In this document: positions 17,523-26,452 of the stretch, one piece after another
How the letters are laid out: each line of letters starts with the position of its first letter
Numbering within the stretch: the first letter of the stretch is position 1
Source: Holtiella sp036655075
GTDB lineage: Bacteria > Bacillota > Clostridia > Lachnospirales > Cellulosilyticaceae
Direction: 5' to 3'
Length of the DNA stretch: 59,844 nt
Assembly (NCBI RefSeq): GCF_036655075.1
Contig: NZ_JAVVQU010000013.1
Span: 1-59,844, forward strand
Made by a program: the position numbers and the translations under genes
Notes under the pieces: generated by a model
Told to the model about the DNA's origin: nothing
What the model saw: the letters and a program-made list of their open reading frames with translations, nothing else
Database searches by the model: none

Positions 17523-17635
17523 TTTATACACTCCTTTCAAATCTCGTTTTTACTTCGTTGTATCTCAATCTATTATAATACAACATTATGAGAAAAATAT
17601 AAACCTCTAACCCCTACTTCTATGATTAAAACAGC

Positions 17636-17678
17636 AAAAAGACCGTTATAGTCCAATTGACCTATAACAGTCTTTTTT
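17636..17678. terminator. Intrinsic terminator at the ftsB 3' end
   Basis: AAAAAGACCGTTATAG and CTATAACAGTCTTTTTT form a long stem with A- and T-runs on both sides. It ends the yabP-yabQ-ftsB transcript on the minus strand. Confidence 0.8.
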
Positions 17679-17952
17679 ACTTTTCCTTAAAAACAATATC
17701 ATCTTTTTTTACCATACCCAGTTTATCTCTAGCAATACGCTCAATATACTCTAAAGAATTCATATTCTCCTTTTCTTGATTGAGTGCATCTAATACATTT
17801 TTTTCTTGTTCGAGCTTTTTATTTGCTTCAATAAGTTGTCCATCCAATTTGCCTATTACTTTATTAAGTTCTACTGTTCGTACGCCTAAATAAAGTAATA
17901 AGCTTACGCAAGTCACAAATGTTATACGCCATATTATTTTCTTATTCTTCAT
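17677..17952 (-). CDS. ftsB: Septum formation initiator, FtsB/DivIC family
   Basis: This 91-residue bitopic division protein has an N-terminal membrane helix (about 7-23), then a coiled coil (about 28-65, KLDGQLIEANKKLEQEK) and the terminal motif YIERIARDKLGMVKKDDIVF typical of FtsB/DivIC. These proteins link FtsL and FtsQ/DivIB to septal wall synthesis. Position after yabP and yabQ equals that of divIC in B. subtilis. AGGTGGGATACAC precedes ATG. Confidence 0.92.
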   Translation of the reverse strand: MKNKKIIWRITFVTCVSLLLYLGVRTVELNKVIGKLDGQLIEANKKLEQEKNVLDALNQEKENMNSLEYIERIARDKLGMVKKDDIVFKEK

Positions 17953-18012
17953 GTGTATCCCACCTACTTTATTCTTTCATTCTATCTTAATATTTTTAGC
18001 AGGTGTTGTAAA

Positions 18013-18531
18013 TCATTTTGTATGCTTATATTTTACTCCACTCTTAATATCAGCCTTTTTAAAATAAATTTGGCGCTGTACTTTTTTCATCTTCAATTTA
18101 CGGCGTTTATTCATTTGTCTCATAAGCCCCCTAAACATTCTAAGAGGAATTTTAACAATATTAATAATCCAAAGAATAGGGATACTCAAAATATGTATTA
18201 AGGTTCTTATTATATGTTTAATAAACTCTATCATCCAGGTGGCAAATTTCATAAAAACAATACTGAAAGTACAAAAGTAGAATATGCCACCTAGAATAAT
18301 ACCTATAAAGACAAAGAATCTAATTTGACCATAGTTATGCATGTACAAAATGGCAAACCCTATTAAGGCACAACAGATCCAATATGCGGTGTCTTCTACT
18401 TGTACGCTCCAGTCAGAATGAGGAATAATCTTTCTAAAGATTCTTACAAGGTCATAAAGCATTCCCATAATAATACCTATAATGATACAGGTTAAAAACA
18501 AACCACTCTGTGTATTTACTACTTGATTCAT
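18013..18531 (-). CDS. yabQ: Spore cortex biosynthesis protein YabQ
   Basis: YabQ is a membrane protein required for spore cortex formation in the mother cell. The 172-residue product has about four hydrophobic helices (roughly 10-30, 48-63, 68-90 and 110-130) and a very basic C-terminal tail (RQMNKRRKLKMKK). The N-terminal GLFLTCIIIGIIMGMLYDLVR is family-typical. I prefer the second ATG (18531); the first, at 18537, is only 3 bases after the weak AGTAGG site. It lies 13 bp after yabP and upstream of ftsB, the conserved order. Confidence 0.9.
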   Translation of the reverse strand: MNQVVNTQSGLFLTCIIIGIIMGMLYDLVRIFRKIIPHSDWSVQVEDTAYWICCALIGFAILYMHNYGQIRFFVFIGIILGGIFYFCTFSIVFMKFATWMIEFIKHIIRTLIHILSIPILWIINIVKIPLRMFRGLMRQMNKRRKLKMKKVQRQIYFKKADIKSGVKYKHTK

Positions 18532-18544
18532 ATGCATCTACCTA

Positions 18545-18823
18545 CTACTTGAACAACTTAGCTAGCAATGAACCTTTTTTGCTAGAACTATTTTGTTCTT
18601 GATAAATTAATGCTGATACATGACCTTCTACAATAAGTTCTCCACTATCTAAATTCATCTTAACAATATGTAAGTCGTCACCTTCTATATCCAAATACCC
18701 TTGTGATGTTTCAAGCTCTATAACTTTCTCATCAAATGCAAATACATCTGTTACACCCGTCATATTCAGCCTGGCTTGGTCTAACAGAGTTAAAGTATGC
18801 TTTTTAGCCAGTTTTTCCTCCAT
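18545..18823 (-). CDS. yabP: Sporulation protein YabP
   Basis: YabP is a small mother-cell protein of the YabP/YqfC family needed for cortex formation. The 92-residue product is beta-rich, with the family core LTLLDQARLNMTGVTDVFAF and EGDDLHIVKMNLDSGELIVEG. The start ATG 18823 is preferred to an earlier GTG, which would overlap the AAAGGGG ribosome site. It is followed by yabQ. Confidence 0.92.
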   Translation of the reverse strand: MEEKLAKKHTLTLLDQARLNMTGVTDVFAFDEKVIELETSQGYLDIEGDDLHIVKMNLDSGELIVEGHVSALIYQEQNSSSKKGSLLAKLFK

Positions 18824-18889
18824 AAAAAAATCCACCCCTTTACAAATAAGTTCTTACTACTTATTTATATTGAGGTGGACTCATTTTTA

Positions 18890-19129
18890 TTACAACATGC
18901 GGTATAAGGATTCCGTATCTTCTTTTTTCACATGCTCTTTAATATCTAGCACTTCATATTTAAGAAGTTTTTCACCAAATTGAATTTGAATGATGTCTCC
19001 TACGCTTACATTAGTAGATGCTTTTGCCACTTTCTCGTTGATACTTACACGACCTTGGTCACAAGCTTCTTGAGCAATTGTACGTCTTTTAATAATACGT
19101 GTAAGTTTTAAATACTTATCAATTCTCAT
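18890..19129 (-). CDS. rqcP: S4-domain RNA-binding protein RqcP
   Basis: RqcP (YabO, Hsp15-like) binds stalled large ribosomal subunits and helps RqcH add alanine tails to blocked nascent chains. The 79-residue product is essentially one S4 domain: MRIDKYLKLTRIIKRRTIAQ, CDQGRVSINEKVAKAS and VGDIIQIQFG. The ATG at 19129 lies 8 bases after GGAGG; upstream frames lack such a site. It lies between hup and yabP, as in Bacillus. Confidence 0.92.
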   Translation of the reverse strand: MRIDKYLKLTRIIKRRTIAQEACDQGRVSINEKVAKASTNVSVGDIIQIQFGEKLLKYEVLDIKEHVKKEDTESLYRML

Positions 19130-19151
19130 CTTCATTACCTCCCGCAAAGAT

Positions 19152-19180
19152 AAAAAGAACCTACACAAAAGTGTAGATTC
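19152..19180 (-). terminator. Hairpin with T-run between hup and rqcP
   Basis: On the minus strand AGAATCTACAC, loop TTTT, GTGTAGGTTCTTTTT forms a stem with a T-tract. It probably terminates most hup transcripts while letting some read into rqcP. Confidence 0.7.
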
Positions 19181-19193
19181 TCCTATCATGTTA

Positions 19194-19469
19194 TTATTGG
19201 TTTACAGCATCTTTTAAAGCTTTACCAGCTTTAAATTTAGGAGCTTTTCCACCAGGAATTTGGATTTCTTCGTTTGTTTTTGGATTTCTACCAACGCGTG
19301 GTTTTCTTTCTGTAACTTCGAATGTACCAAATCCTACTAATTGAACTTTACCGTCGTTTGTAAGTTCTTCCATAACCGCATCTTCAAAAGCTTTTAATGC
19401 TTTTTCAGCGTCTTTTTTGCTAATTTCTGCTTTTACAGCCATAGCTGCTACTAATTCAGATTTGTTCAT
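19194..19469 (-). CDS. hup: Nucleoid protein HU
   Basis: HU is the abundant histone-like DNA-bending homodimer. The 91-residue protein has the helical dimerisation part (MNKSELVAAMAVKAEISKKD) and the DNA-binding beta arm signature GFGTFEVTERKPRVGRNPKT. GAGGAGGAACTCATT precedes ATG, and a terminator-like hairpin follows, both fitting a highly expressed gene. It sits between mazG and rqcP. Confidence 0.97.
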   Translation of the reverse strand: MNKSELVAAMAVKAEISKKDAEKALKAFEDAVMEELTNDGKVQLVGFGTFEVTERKPRVGRNPKTNEEIQIPGGKAPKFKAGKALKDAVNQ

Positions 19470-19520
19470 AATGAGTTCCTCCTCTATTCATGCATATACA
19501 TGGATATTATGTATTGAAAA

Positions 19521-20318
19521 TTAGATGTTTGATTCAACTTTTTTACATTCATTCCATAGCTGATCCATCTCTTCCAATGCCATTTGCGACAGTTGTTTTC
19601 CCTTAGCAAACGCCGAATTTTCAATATATCTAAATCTATTTATAAACTTTTCCGTAGTGTTTGTCAAGGCAAATTCAGGATTTATTTCTAAAAAATATGA
19701 TAAATTAACGACTGAGAACAGAACATCTCCCATTTCTTCATTTATTTTGTCTAATTGTCCCTTTTTAATCTCTACCTTTAATTCATCTATTTCCTCAAAA
19801 ATCTTGTTTATAATAGGTTCATACGTATCCCATGTAAAGCCAACTTTTGCTGCTTTTTTTTGTACTTTATAAGCTCGCATAAGGGCAGGCAATGCTCTTG
19901 CCACCTCGTCCATCGCTTGCGTTTCAGTCTTTTGTTGCTTTTCTTTTTTCTTGAGTATTTCCCAATTTTCTAGTATTTTTTCAGTACTTATTGTTTGTTC
20001 ATCCGCATTGAATACATGGGGATGTCTATACACAAGTTTTGTTGCAATACCATCTACTACATCTTCCATTGTAAAAGCATTATTTTCACTAGCAATTTGA
20101 GCATGCATCAATACTTGTAGCAATACATCTCCTAGTTCTTCCTTCAAGTTTACCATATCCTTATTTTGAACTGCTTCTACTAGTTCATAGGCCTCTTCAA
20201 TGATACAGGGTGTTAGCGTTTCATGAGTTTGTTCTTTGTCCCATGCACAACCATTTTCTCCTCTAAGTGTTTCAATAATGCCTATTAAATCTTGATAAGT
20301 GTATTTTTCATTTCCCAT
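19521..20318 (-). CDS. mazG: Nucleoside triphosphate pyrophosphohydrolase MazG
   Basis: MazG hydrolyses NTPs and dNTPs to monophosphates and pyrophosphate, removing aberrant nucleotides. The 265-residue protein has two MazG domains, with the metal-binding EEAYELVEAV and ELGDVLLQVLMHAQI in the first and EEMGDVLFSVVNLSYFL in the second. It lacks the methylase-like N-terminal domain of B. subtilis YabN. The start MGNEKY follows GAGGTGATTAAG. It lies between spoVT and hup. Confidence 0.95.
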   Translation of the reverse strand: MGNEKYTYQDLIGIIETLRGENGCAWDKEQTHETLTPCIIEEAYELVEAVQNKDMVNLKEELGDVLLQVLMHAQIASENNAFTMEDVVDGIATKLVYRHPHVFNADEQTISTEKILENWEILKKKEKQQKTETQAMDEVARALPALMRAYKVQKKAAKVGFTWDTYEPIINKIFEEIDELKVEIKKGQLDKINEEMGDVLFSVVNLSYFLEINPEFALTNTTEKFINRFRYIENSAFAKGKQLSQMALEEMDQLWNECKKVESNI

Positions 20319-20396
20319 CTTAATCACCTCTTTTAATAGTTCTATTGTAACACATAAAATGCCAGTAACTAGAGCCAATTAGTTACTGGCAGCTCT

Positions 20397-20948
20397 CTAT
20401 TGTTCCATCTGGCGGCCTAAAAAACCTGAAGCTGATTGTGCCAGTTTTTCTTCAACTTCGCCCATATGTGTTCCTTTGATTGTAGATAAGAAAATAACCG
20501 CTCCAATAGCATCTCCTTCACAAATAATAGGAGATATAATTTCAGAATAATAACTTTCAGTACTACCTTCTGATAAAATAGGTACAAACTTGGAATCTTC
20601 TTTATCTGCATGTAAAAGACTACGTGCTTCAATAGCTCGTTCTAAGTTACTACTTATGCTTTTATCCAAAAATTCCTTCTTAGATCCACCTGAAATGGCA
20701 ATAATTTGATCCTTATCAGAAATACAAGTAATATGTCCCGTAGCTTGAGCAAGCGCTTCTGCATATTCTTTTGCAAAGGCACTTAATTCCCCTACTGGGG
20801 AATATTTCTTAAGGATAACTTGTCCATCATGATCTGTGAATATTTCAAGTGGATCACCTTCCCTAATACGAAGGGTTCTGCGAATTTCTTTGGGGATAAC
20901 CACACGTCCTAAATCATCTATTCTTCTAACGATGCCTGTTGCTTTCAA
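20397..20948 (-). CDS. spoVT: Stage V sporulation transcriptional regulator SpoVT
   Basis: SpoVT activates or represses sigma-G genes in the forespore. The 183-residue protein has the AbrB-type swapped-hairpin DNA-binding domain (MKATGIVRRIDDLGRVVIPK, residues 1-20, and onward to about 50) and a C-terminal GAF-like domain (about 55-180). The start is TTG 20948, after AAGGAGG with 9-base spacing. A sigma-G-like promoter lies about 60-85 bp upstream. In B. subtilis spoVT is under sigma-G. Confidence 0.96.
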   Translation of the reverse strand: MKATGIVRRIDDLGRVVIPKEIRRTLRIREGDPLEIFTDHDGQVILKKYSPVGELSAFAKEYAEALAQATGHITCISDKDQIIAISGGSKKEFLDKSISSNLERAIEARSLLHADKEDSKFVPILSEGSTESYYSEIISPIICEGDAIGAVIFLSTIKGTHMGEVEEKLAQSASGFLGRQMEQ

Positions 20949-21005
20949 GTAAACAACCTCCTTAATTGTCTGATGTGGGAATAAATGTTCTTCTATCTTT
21001 AGGTA

Positions 21006-21036
21006 TATTATGCTACTATTTTTTCTATAATATACA
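21006..21036 (-). promoter_or_regulatory. Sigma-G-type promoter of spoVT
   Basis: On the minus strand TGTATA (21031-21036) and CATAATA (21006-21012) are separated by 18 bp, close to the sigma-G pattern TGAATA, 17-18 bp, CATnnTA. The identity of the downstream gene makes the match meaningful. Confidence 0.6.
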
Positions 21037-21063
21037 TTTTCAGTAAGACTTTCACATTAATAG

Positions 21064-21095
21064 AAAAAAAAAGCCACCTTTTAAAGGTGACTTTA
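21064..21095 (-). terminator. Intrinsic terminator of the foldase lipoprotein gene
   Basis: AAAGTCACCTTTAAAAGGTGGC followed by a long T-run on the minus strand overlaps the stop codon of the foldase gene. Confidence 0.8.
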
Positions 21096-22154
21096 CTCTT
21101 GTGGTGCGACTTCACTTTCAGTAGCCCCTTGATTATTAGGGTTAATAATGCTAATTGTTTCATATACATCTGTTTTTTCTACTGTTGCATTGCTTATAAG
21201 CGTATTAAATTCATTATTAGTAAATTCACGTTTTGAAGCTGCAATAAAGTCTTTGCGCATCTGTTCTTCATCTGTTGCAATATGAGCATCTGTTCTAATA
21301 ATATGGTATCCATAAGCTGTTTTTACAAGTTCTGGCCATACGGTGCCATCTTTTCCCTTAAATGCTGCTTCTTCAAATTCTTTTACCATCATACCGCGTT
21401 TAAAGGTATACTGTCCGTCTGGTGTACCATCTTGTTGATTTAATGAAGCTGCATCATCAGAATAAGTTGCGGCAAGTATTGACATATCTTCTCCGTCTAG
21501 TGCTTTTTGAAGGACTTCCTTGGCTAAAGCTAACTTTTTAGCTTGCTCTTCTTCCGGTAGCACATTAGAGGCCTCATCTCTTGTTTCAATCAACACATGT
21601 GTTGCTGTCACTTGTTCATAACTCGCTTGATAATCTTCGATGTATTTTAAAATCTCTGCTTCTTGAGGCATATAATTTTGTCCAAGTTTTTCTTCAACCA
21701 AACTCACTACATCCGTTGCTAGCAAGAACTTTTCGATATCTTTTTCACCAAACTGATAGGTTTCAATAATCTCCGGATTATTTTTAACAAATAAATCAGC
21801 ATTTTCTTTAGCTGCTTTTTCTTGTTCCTTTGTTACTTTTACATCTAATTCCTCTGCTTTTTTAGCCGCTACTACTGATAAAATCATAGATTCTAAAGCT
21901 CTTTGCTTAGCCAATTCACTTGTATTTTGTCCTTCTATTTTCATATTCCAAATAGTAGGACCTGAAATTTGTTCAAAGTATTGTTGTGTATACCACAAAT
22001 AAATTCTATATAAAGATTCAGGAATCTTCTCACCTTCAATAGTCGCAACTACTACATTACTTGTAGTACCCCTTCCAAATGTGCATCCAGACATACTAGC
22101 CATCACCAGAGTACTTGCAAGCACTAATGCCAATAGTTTTTTAAGTTTTTTCAC
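21093..22154 (-). CDS. PrsA/SurA-like foldase lipoprotein
   Basis: This extracytoplasmic parvulin-type folding catalyst has a lipoprotein signal (KKLKKLLALVLASTLVMAS, lipobox MSGC with the cysteine near residue 24), a SurA-like helical chaperone region (about 35-185) and a PpiC rotamase domain (about 190-300, with TATHVLIETRDEAS and KTAYGYHIIRTDAH). The acidic tail is variable. I prefer GTG 22154, 8 bases after GGAG; the ATG two codons earlier is only 2 bases from it. It is the gene between mfd and spoVT. It should help secreted proteins fold at the membrane-wall interface. Confidence 0.9.
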   Translation of the reverse strand: MKKLKKLLALVLASTLVMASMSGCTFGRGTTSNVVVATIEGEKIPESLYRIYLWYTQQYFEQISGPTIWNMKIEGQNTSELAKQRALESMILSVVAAKKAEELDVKVTKEQEKAAKENADLFVKNNPEIIETYQFGEKDIEKFLLATDVVSLVEEKLGQNYMPQEAEILKYIEDYQASYEQVTATHVLIETRDEASNVLPEEEQAKKLALAKEVLQKALDGEDMSILAATYSDDAASLNQQDGTPDGQYTFKRGMMVKEFEEAAFKGKDGTVWPELVKTAYGYHIIRTDAHIATDEEQMRKDFIAASKREFTNNEFNTLISNATVEKTDVYETISIINPNNQGATESEVAPQE

Positions 22155-22225
22155 TGCCATCTCTCCTTAGCCTGTCAAATTTATCTTATTAATTTTTATT
22201 ATATTAATATCATTATAAAATAAAT

Positions 22226-25200
22226 TTAAGACTGCTTCAATTTTTTCAGGGAATGTAATACATTCTTAATATAATCTATCCTATCCTTCTTAGCTATATC
22301 CCCGCTATCAAATTTAAGGCTTAGCTCTTTTCCTGTGAGTACATTGACTTTTCTAGGATATGCTTTTAAAATTTCTGGCAAGTATTCCGGATTAAGGGCA
22401 GCATCCTCTTTAAACTTAAATAAAACATTATTGGAGCTTTCTGAGACCAGTGTAATATCTAATTGATTAGCTTCCCATTTAATAAGTGCAATATCAATTA
22501 GATTTTGGACAGACATTGGTAACGTTCCATATCTGTCTTCTATTTCTTCCTGAATATCGTAGTAATCTTTTTCACCCTGTATAGATGCTATTTTCTTATA
22601 AATATCTAGTTTCTGCACTTCATCTATAATAAATTCTGTAGGTATATAAGCATTGATTTTCATTTCAATAGTCGTTTCAAAGTTTTCTTTAATAGATTCT
22701 CCTTGTTCTAAAGCAACTGCTTGCTGAAGCATTTTGCAGTATAGGTCATACCCTATCGCTTCCATATGTCCATGCTGTTGTGAACCTAGCAGATTTCCAG
22801 CGCCTCTTATCTCTAAATCTCGCATAGCAATTTTAAATCCTGCACCTAATTGTGTGAATTGCTTAATAGCCTGTAATCTTTTTTCTGCTATTTCTTTAAG
22901 CACCTTATCTTTTTGATACATTAAATAAGCATAGGCTGGTTTATTAGACCTTCCTACACGCCCTCTTAACTGATAAAGCTGACTAAGCCCCATATGATCT
23001 GCATTATTAATAATAATAGTGTTCGCATTAGCAATGTCAAGGCCCGTCTCTACAATTGTTGTACACACAAGTACATTAATCTCTTTTTCAATAAAAGCTA
23101 GCATAATACTTTCTAGTTCTCTCTCACTCATTTGTCCATGTGCAAAACCTACTTTTGCTTCTGGTACCATGCGTTGTATCTGTATAGCCTTTTCTTCTAT
23201 ATCTCTTACTTGGTTATATAAGAAATACACCTGCCCATCACGTGCTAATTCACGATGTATCGCATCTTTAATAAAATCTTCACTGTATTCTAGTACATAG
23301 GTTTGTACAGGGCGTCTTTCAAGCGGTGCCTCTTCTAAGACACTCATGTCTCTGACACCTATTAAACTCATATGAAGTGTTCTAGGAATAGGTGTCGCTG
23401 TTAAAGTAAGTACATCTATCTCTGTTCTCATCTGTTTTAACTTCTCTTTATGCGTCACCCCAAAACGTTGCTCCTCATCTATGATTAAGAGCCCCAAATC
23501 TCTAAATTGTACATCCTTTGATAAAAGTCTATGTGTACCAATGACTACATCTATCGTTCCCTTTTGAATCCCTTCAAGTGTTGCCTTAATCTGTTTAGGT
23601 GTACGGAATCTAGAAAGTACACCTACAGTTACAGGGTAGTTGGCCATACGCTCTTCAAAACGTTGAAAATGTTGTTGTGCAAGAATGGTAGTAGGCACTA
23701 AATAAGCCACTTGCTTATTATTTTGAATTGCCTTAAATGCTGCTCTTATGGCTACCTCTGTCTTACCATATCCTACATCTCCACAAACGAGTCGGTCCAT
23801 GATCTTGTCACTTTCCATGTCTTCTTTTACTTCTTCTATTGCGGTAATCTGGTCACCTGTTTCCTCATAAGGGAACATTTCTTCAAATTCTCTTTGCCAT
23901 ATAGAATCTGCCTCATACATAAATCCTCTTGCATGTTGTCTCTTGCTATAAAGCTTAATCAAGTCTTTAGCAATATCCTGTACAGCACTTTTAACTTTGG
24001 CTTTAGACTTTTTCCAGTCTGTTGTGCCTAGCTTACTTAGTTTAGGACCTTTGCCTTCTGCTCCTACATACTTTTGAACCATATCCATCTGATTAATATT
24101 CACATATAGAGTAGAGTCATTGTCATATTCTATTTTCAAGTTATCCCGTGCAATGCCATCAATTACAATTTGCTCTATTCCTTTAAATACACCTATCCCA
24201 TGATTTTCATGCACAACATAATCTCCTGGCACTAAATCTAAGAAACTATCTATTTTGCTACCTGTATGTTTCTTTTTAGCCTTAGGCTTTTTCTTCTCTT
24301 TTCCAAACAAGTCCTTATCCGCCACAATATGCAAGTCAATCCCTTCATACATAAACCCTCTATTCAAGGAACCTTTTGTTACCATGACCTGCCCCTTTTG
24401 AATAGGGTCACTCAATGTTTCTGAATAAGTTGTAAGGATTTTTCTTGCCTCTAGTTCTTCCATTAGACGCATAGCTTTAGCCTTTAACCCAGCTAAAATC
24501 AAAACTTTTTTGCCTTCTAGCTTCCAATCCTTTATATCCTTTTCCAGTAAATCTAAGCTATTGTAAAAGGTAATATTTTCATACACCCCTATAGAAAGTT
24601 CATTATCTGTAGGGAAGTCTTCATCCTCACTGTTAAAATTATGAAATGTTGTAAAGGGCCTTTGACTCATGCTGTATAAAGCATCCTCATACTTGAAGAT
24701 AAAGTCTAATTGTTTAGCTAAAAGATGTCCATAATTCAAACGATCTAACATACTTGCCTCATATTCTTCATAGAGGCGGTTACACTTATCTCTCACCTTG
24801 GTAGGTTCATCTATATACAGCATGGTAGAAGGAGGTAGATAGTCTAAAATACTTACTGTTTGCAAGTTGGTATAGGGAATATATGTTTCTAATCCTTCCA
24901 CACTTATACCTTCTTCTATTTGTTCAATATGCTCTTTAACCTGAGCTTCTATTGTTCTGGCACTTTCTTTTCTTCCTTCACTTGTTAAGGCTGCTACAAC
25001 TTTATCTAAATCCTCTTTAATATGTGGTATAGCCTTTTGAAGTAGATGAAGTGGAAAAATAATTTCTTGGTTAGGAATAACCAACACCTCTTCTACCTTT
25101 TCTACTGAACGCTGTGTAGAGGCATTAAAGGTACGAATAGAATCCACTTCATCATCCCATAGTTCAACACGGTAGGGCATACTACTATTTGGAGGGTACA

Positions 25201-25756
25201 CATCAACAATACCGCCTCTTATAGCAAACTGACCAATAGCTTCTACCTTTGCGACACGTTCATAACCTATCTCCATCAAATACCCATTAAATTCTTTTAA
25301 GTTAATAACTTGTCCCTCTTTTAATACTCTCTGATAAGATAACCAGGTCTCTTTAGGGGATAGAGGATTGAGCAGTGCCTCTGCTGGTATAATGACAACG
25401 GCTTCTTCTCCCTGCAATAAACTTTCTATGATTTTCATACGTTCCGCTGTAATATCTGTACTGTGTACGTCTGCATTATAAAAGAGTATATCTCGAGCAG
25501 GATAGAGATACACTTTATAACCTTCGTATAAATACTGTAGATCCTCATATAATTTTTTCGCACTCACCTCGTCAGAGGTAATAATAGTAGGGATTTGTGT
25601 TATACAGCTCGACAAACTATAGACAAGATGAGCTTTACAAGCATCCACTGTCCCCACTACTTTACCAGTATGTTCACGCTTAAGGTTATACAAAAATCCG
25701 TCAAATCCTTCTATCTGTTCAATCGGCCTAATAAGTGTTTGCTTCATATAATTCAT
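22226..25756 (-). CDS. mfd: Transcription-repair coupling factor Mfd
   Basis: Mfd removes RNA polymerase stalled at DNA lesions and recruits UvrA. The protein of about 1176 residues has the UvrB-homology N-terminal region, the RNA polymerase interaction domain (GDYVVHENHGIGVFKGIEQI, about 500), an SF2 translocase with Walker A GDVGYGKTEVA and the box DEEQRFG, and the C-terminal TRCF domain. The start is ATG 25756, 4 bp after the pth stop codon, with GGTGAT before it; a longer frame would overlap pth. Translational coupling with pth is likely. Confidence 0.97.
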   Translation of the reverse strand: MNYMKQTLIRPIEQIEGFDGFLYNLKREHTGKVVGTVDACKAHLVYSLSSCITQIPTIITSDEVSAKKLYEDLQYLYEGYKVYLYPARDILFYNADVHSTDITAERMKIIESLLQGEEAVVIIPAEALLNPLSPKETWLSYQRVLKEGQVINLKEFNGYLMEIGYERVAKVEAIGQFAIRGGIVDVYPPNSSMPYRVELWDDEVDSIRTFNASTQRSVEKVEEVLVIPNQEIIFPLHLLQKAIPHIKEDLDKVVAALTSEGRKESARTIEAQVKEHIEQIEEGISVEGLETYIPYTNLQTVSILDYLPPSTMLYIDEPTKVRDKCNRLYEEYEASMLDRLNYGHLLAKQLDFIFKYEDALYSMSQRPFTTFHNFNSEDEDFPTDNELSIGVYENITFYNSLDLLEKDIKDWKLEGKKVLILAGLKAKAMRLMEELEARKILTTYSETLSDPIQKGQVMVTKGSLNRGFMYEGIDLHIVADKDLFGKEKKKPKAKKKHTGSKIDSFLDLVPGDYVVHENHGIGVFKGIEQIVIDGIARDNLKIEYDNDSTLYVNINQMDMVQKYVGAEGKGPKLSKLGTTDWKKSKAKVKSAVQDIAKDLIKLYSKRQHARGFMYEADSIWQREFEEMFPYEETGDQITAIEEVKEDMESDKIMDRLVCGDVGYGKTEVAIRAAFKAIQNNKQVAYLVPTTILAQQHFQRFEERMANYPVTVGVLSRFRTPKQIKATLEGIQKGTIDVVIGTHRLLSKDVQFRDLGLLIIDEEQRFGVTHKEKLKQMRTEIDVLTLTATPIPRTLHMSLIGVRDMSVLEEAPLERRPVQTYVLEYSEDFIKDAIHRELARDGQVYFLYNQVRDIEEKAIQIQRMVPEAKVGFAHGQMSERELESIMLAFIEKEINVLVCTTIVETGLDIANANTIIINNADHMGLSQLYQLRGRVGRSNKPAYAYLMYQKDKVLKEIAEKRLQAIKQFTQLGAGFKIAMRDLEIRGAGNLLGSQQHGHMEAIGYDLYCKMLQQAVALEQGESIKENFETTIEMKINAYIPTEFIIDEVQKLDIYKKIASIQGEKDYYDIQEEIEDRYGTLPMSVQNLIDIALIKWEANQLDITLVSESSNNVLFKFKEDAALNPEYLPEILKAYPRKVNVLTGKELSLKFDSGDIAKKDRIDYIKNVLHSLKKLKQS

Positions 25757-25760
25757 AGGA

Positions 25761-26333
25761 TCACCGTCTCGTTTTGCCATTATAATTATTCATCGCTGTC
25801 TCAACATTTTTTTTAACCATTGTTTCCACTGCTTCACATACTGCCTTTAGTCTCTCACCCAAAATTTTGTTATCTTCATCTGTGAATTTCCCAAGTACAT
25901 AGTCTGCTAAATCCCAGTCTTTTGGTTTTTCACCTACCCCTATTTTAACTCTTGGGAATACGTCTGTTCCAAGTTGAGCGATAATACTCTTAATACCGTT
26001 ATGCCCACCACTACTGCCATTTTTACGAATACGAATATCTCCTACTCCTAATGATACATCGTCATACATGATAATAAGATCTTCATCGCTTATTTTATAC
26101 CAACTTTTACATGCTGTAACCGCTTCTCCACTTAAGTTCATATAAGTTTGTGGCTTCATCAAAACCACCTTTTCTCCACCTATAGTACCTTCTCCAACAA
26201 GTGCTTTAAATTTACTTCTATTCACACTGATATGGTGTATATCTGCTAACTTATCTATTGCTTCAAATCCTATATTATGTCTAGTTGCAGCATACTGCAT
26301 ACCTGGATTGCCTAATCCTATAATTAATTTCAT
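25761..26333 (-). CDS. pth: Peptidyl-tRNA hydrolase
   Basis: Pth releases tRNA from peptidyl-tRNAs dropped by ribosomes. The 190-residue protein has the signatures IGLGNPGMQYAATRHNIGFE (with the catalytic histidine near 20), LMKPQTYMNLSGEAV and SGGHNGIKSII. The order prs, pth, mfd is that of B. subtilis, but neither ctc nor fin is present here. Confidence 0.97.
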   Translation of the reverse strand: MKLIIGLGNPGMQYAATRHNIGFEAIDKLADIHHISVNRSKFKALVGEGTIGGEKVVLMKPQTYMNLSGEAVTACKSWYKISDEDLIIMYDDVSLGVGDIRIRKNGSSGGHNGIKSIIAQLGTDVFPRVKIGVGEKPKDWDLADYVLGKFTDEDNKILGERLKAVCEAVETMVKKNVETAMNNYNGKTRR

Positions 26334-26410
26334 CTTTTTCCTCCAATATTGCTTCTTATGTATAGCATTGCTTATTTGTACTTTATATTATACCTTTTTA
26401 TATATATAAC

Positions 26411-26443
26411 AAAAAGGGTTTAGATAAAAATCTAAACCCTTTT
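26411..26443 (-). terminator. Intrinsic terminator of prs
   Basis: AAAAGGGTTTAGA and TCTAAACCCTTTT form a perfect stem with a T-run shortly after the prs stop codon on the minus strand. Confidence 0.8.
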
Positions 26444-26452
26444 AACGTCTTA

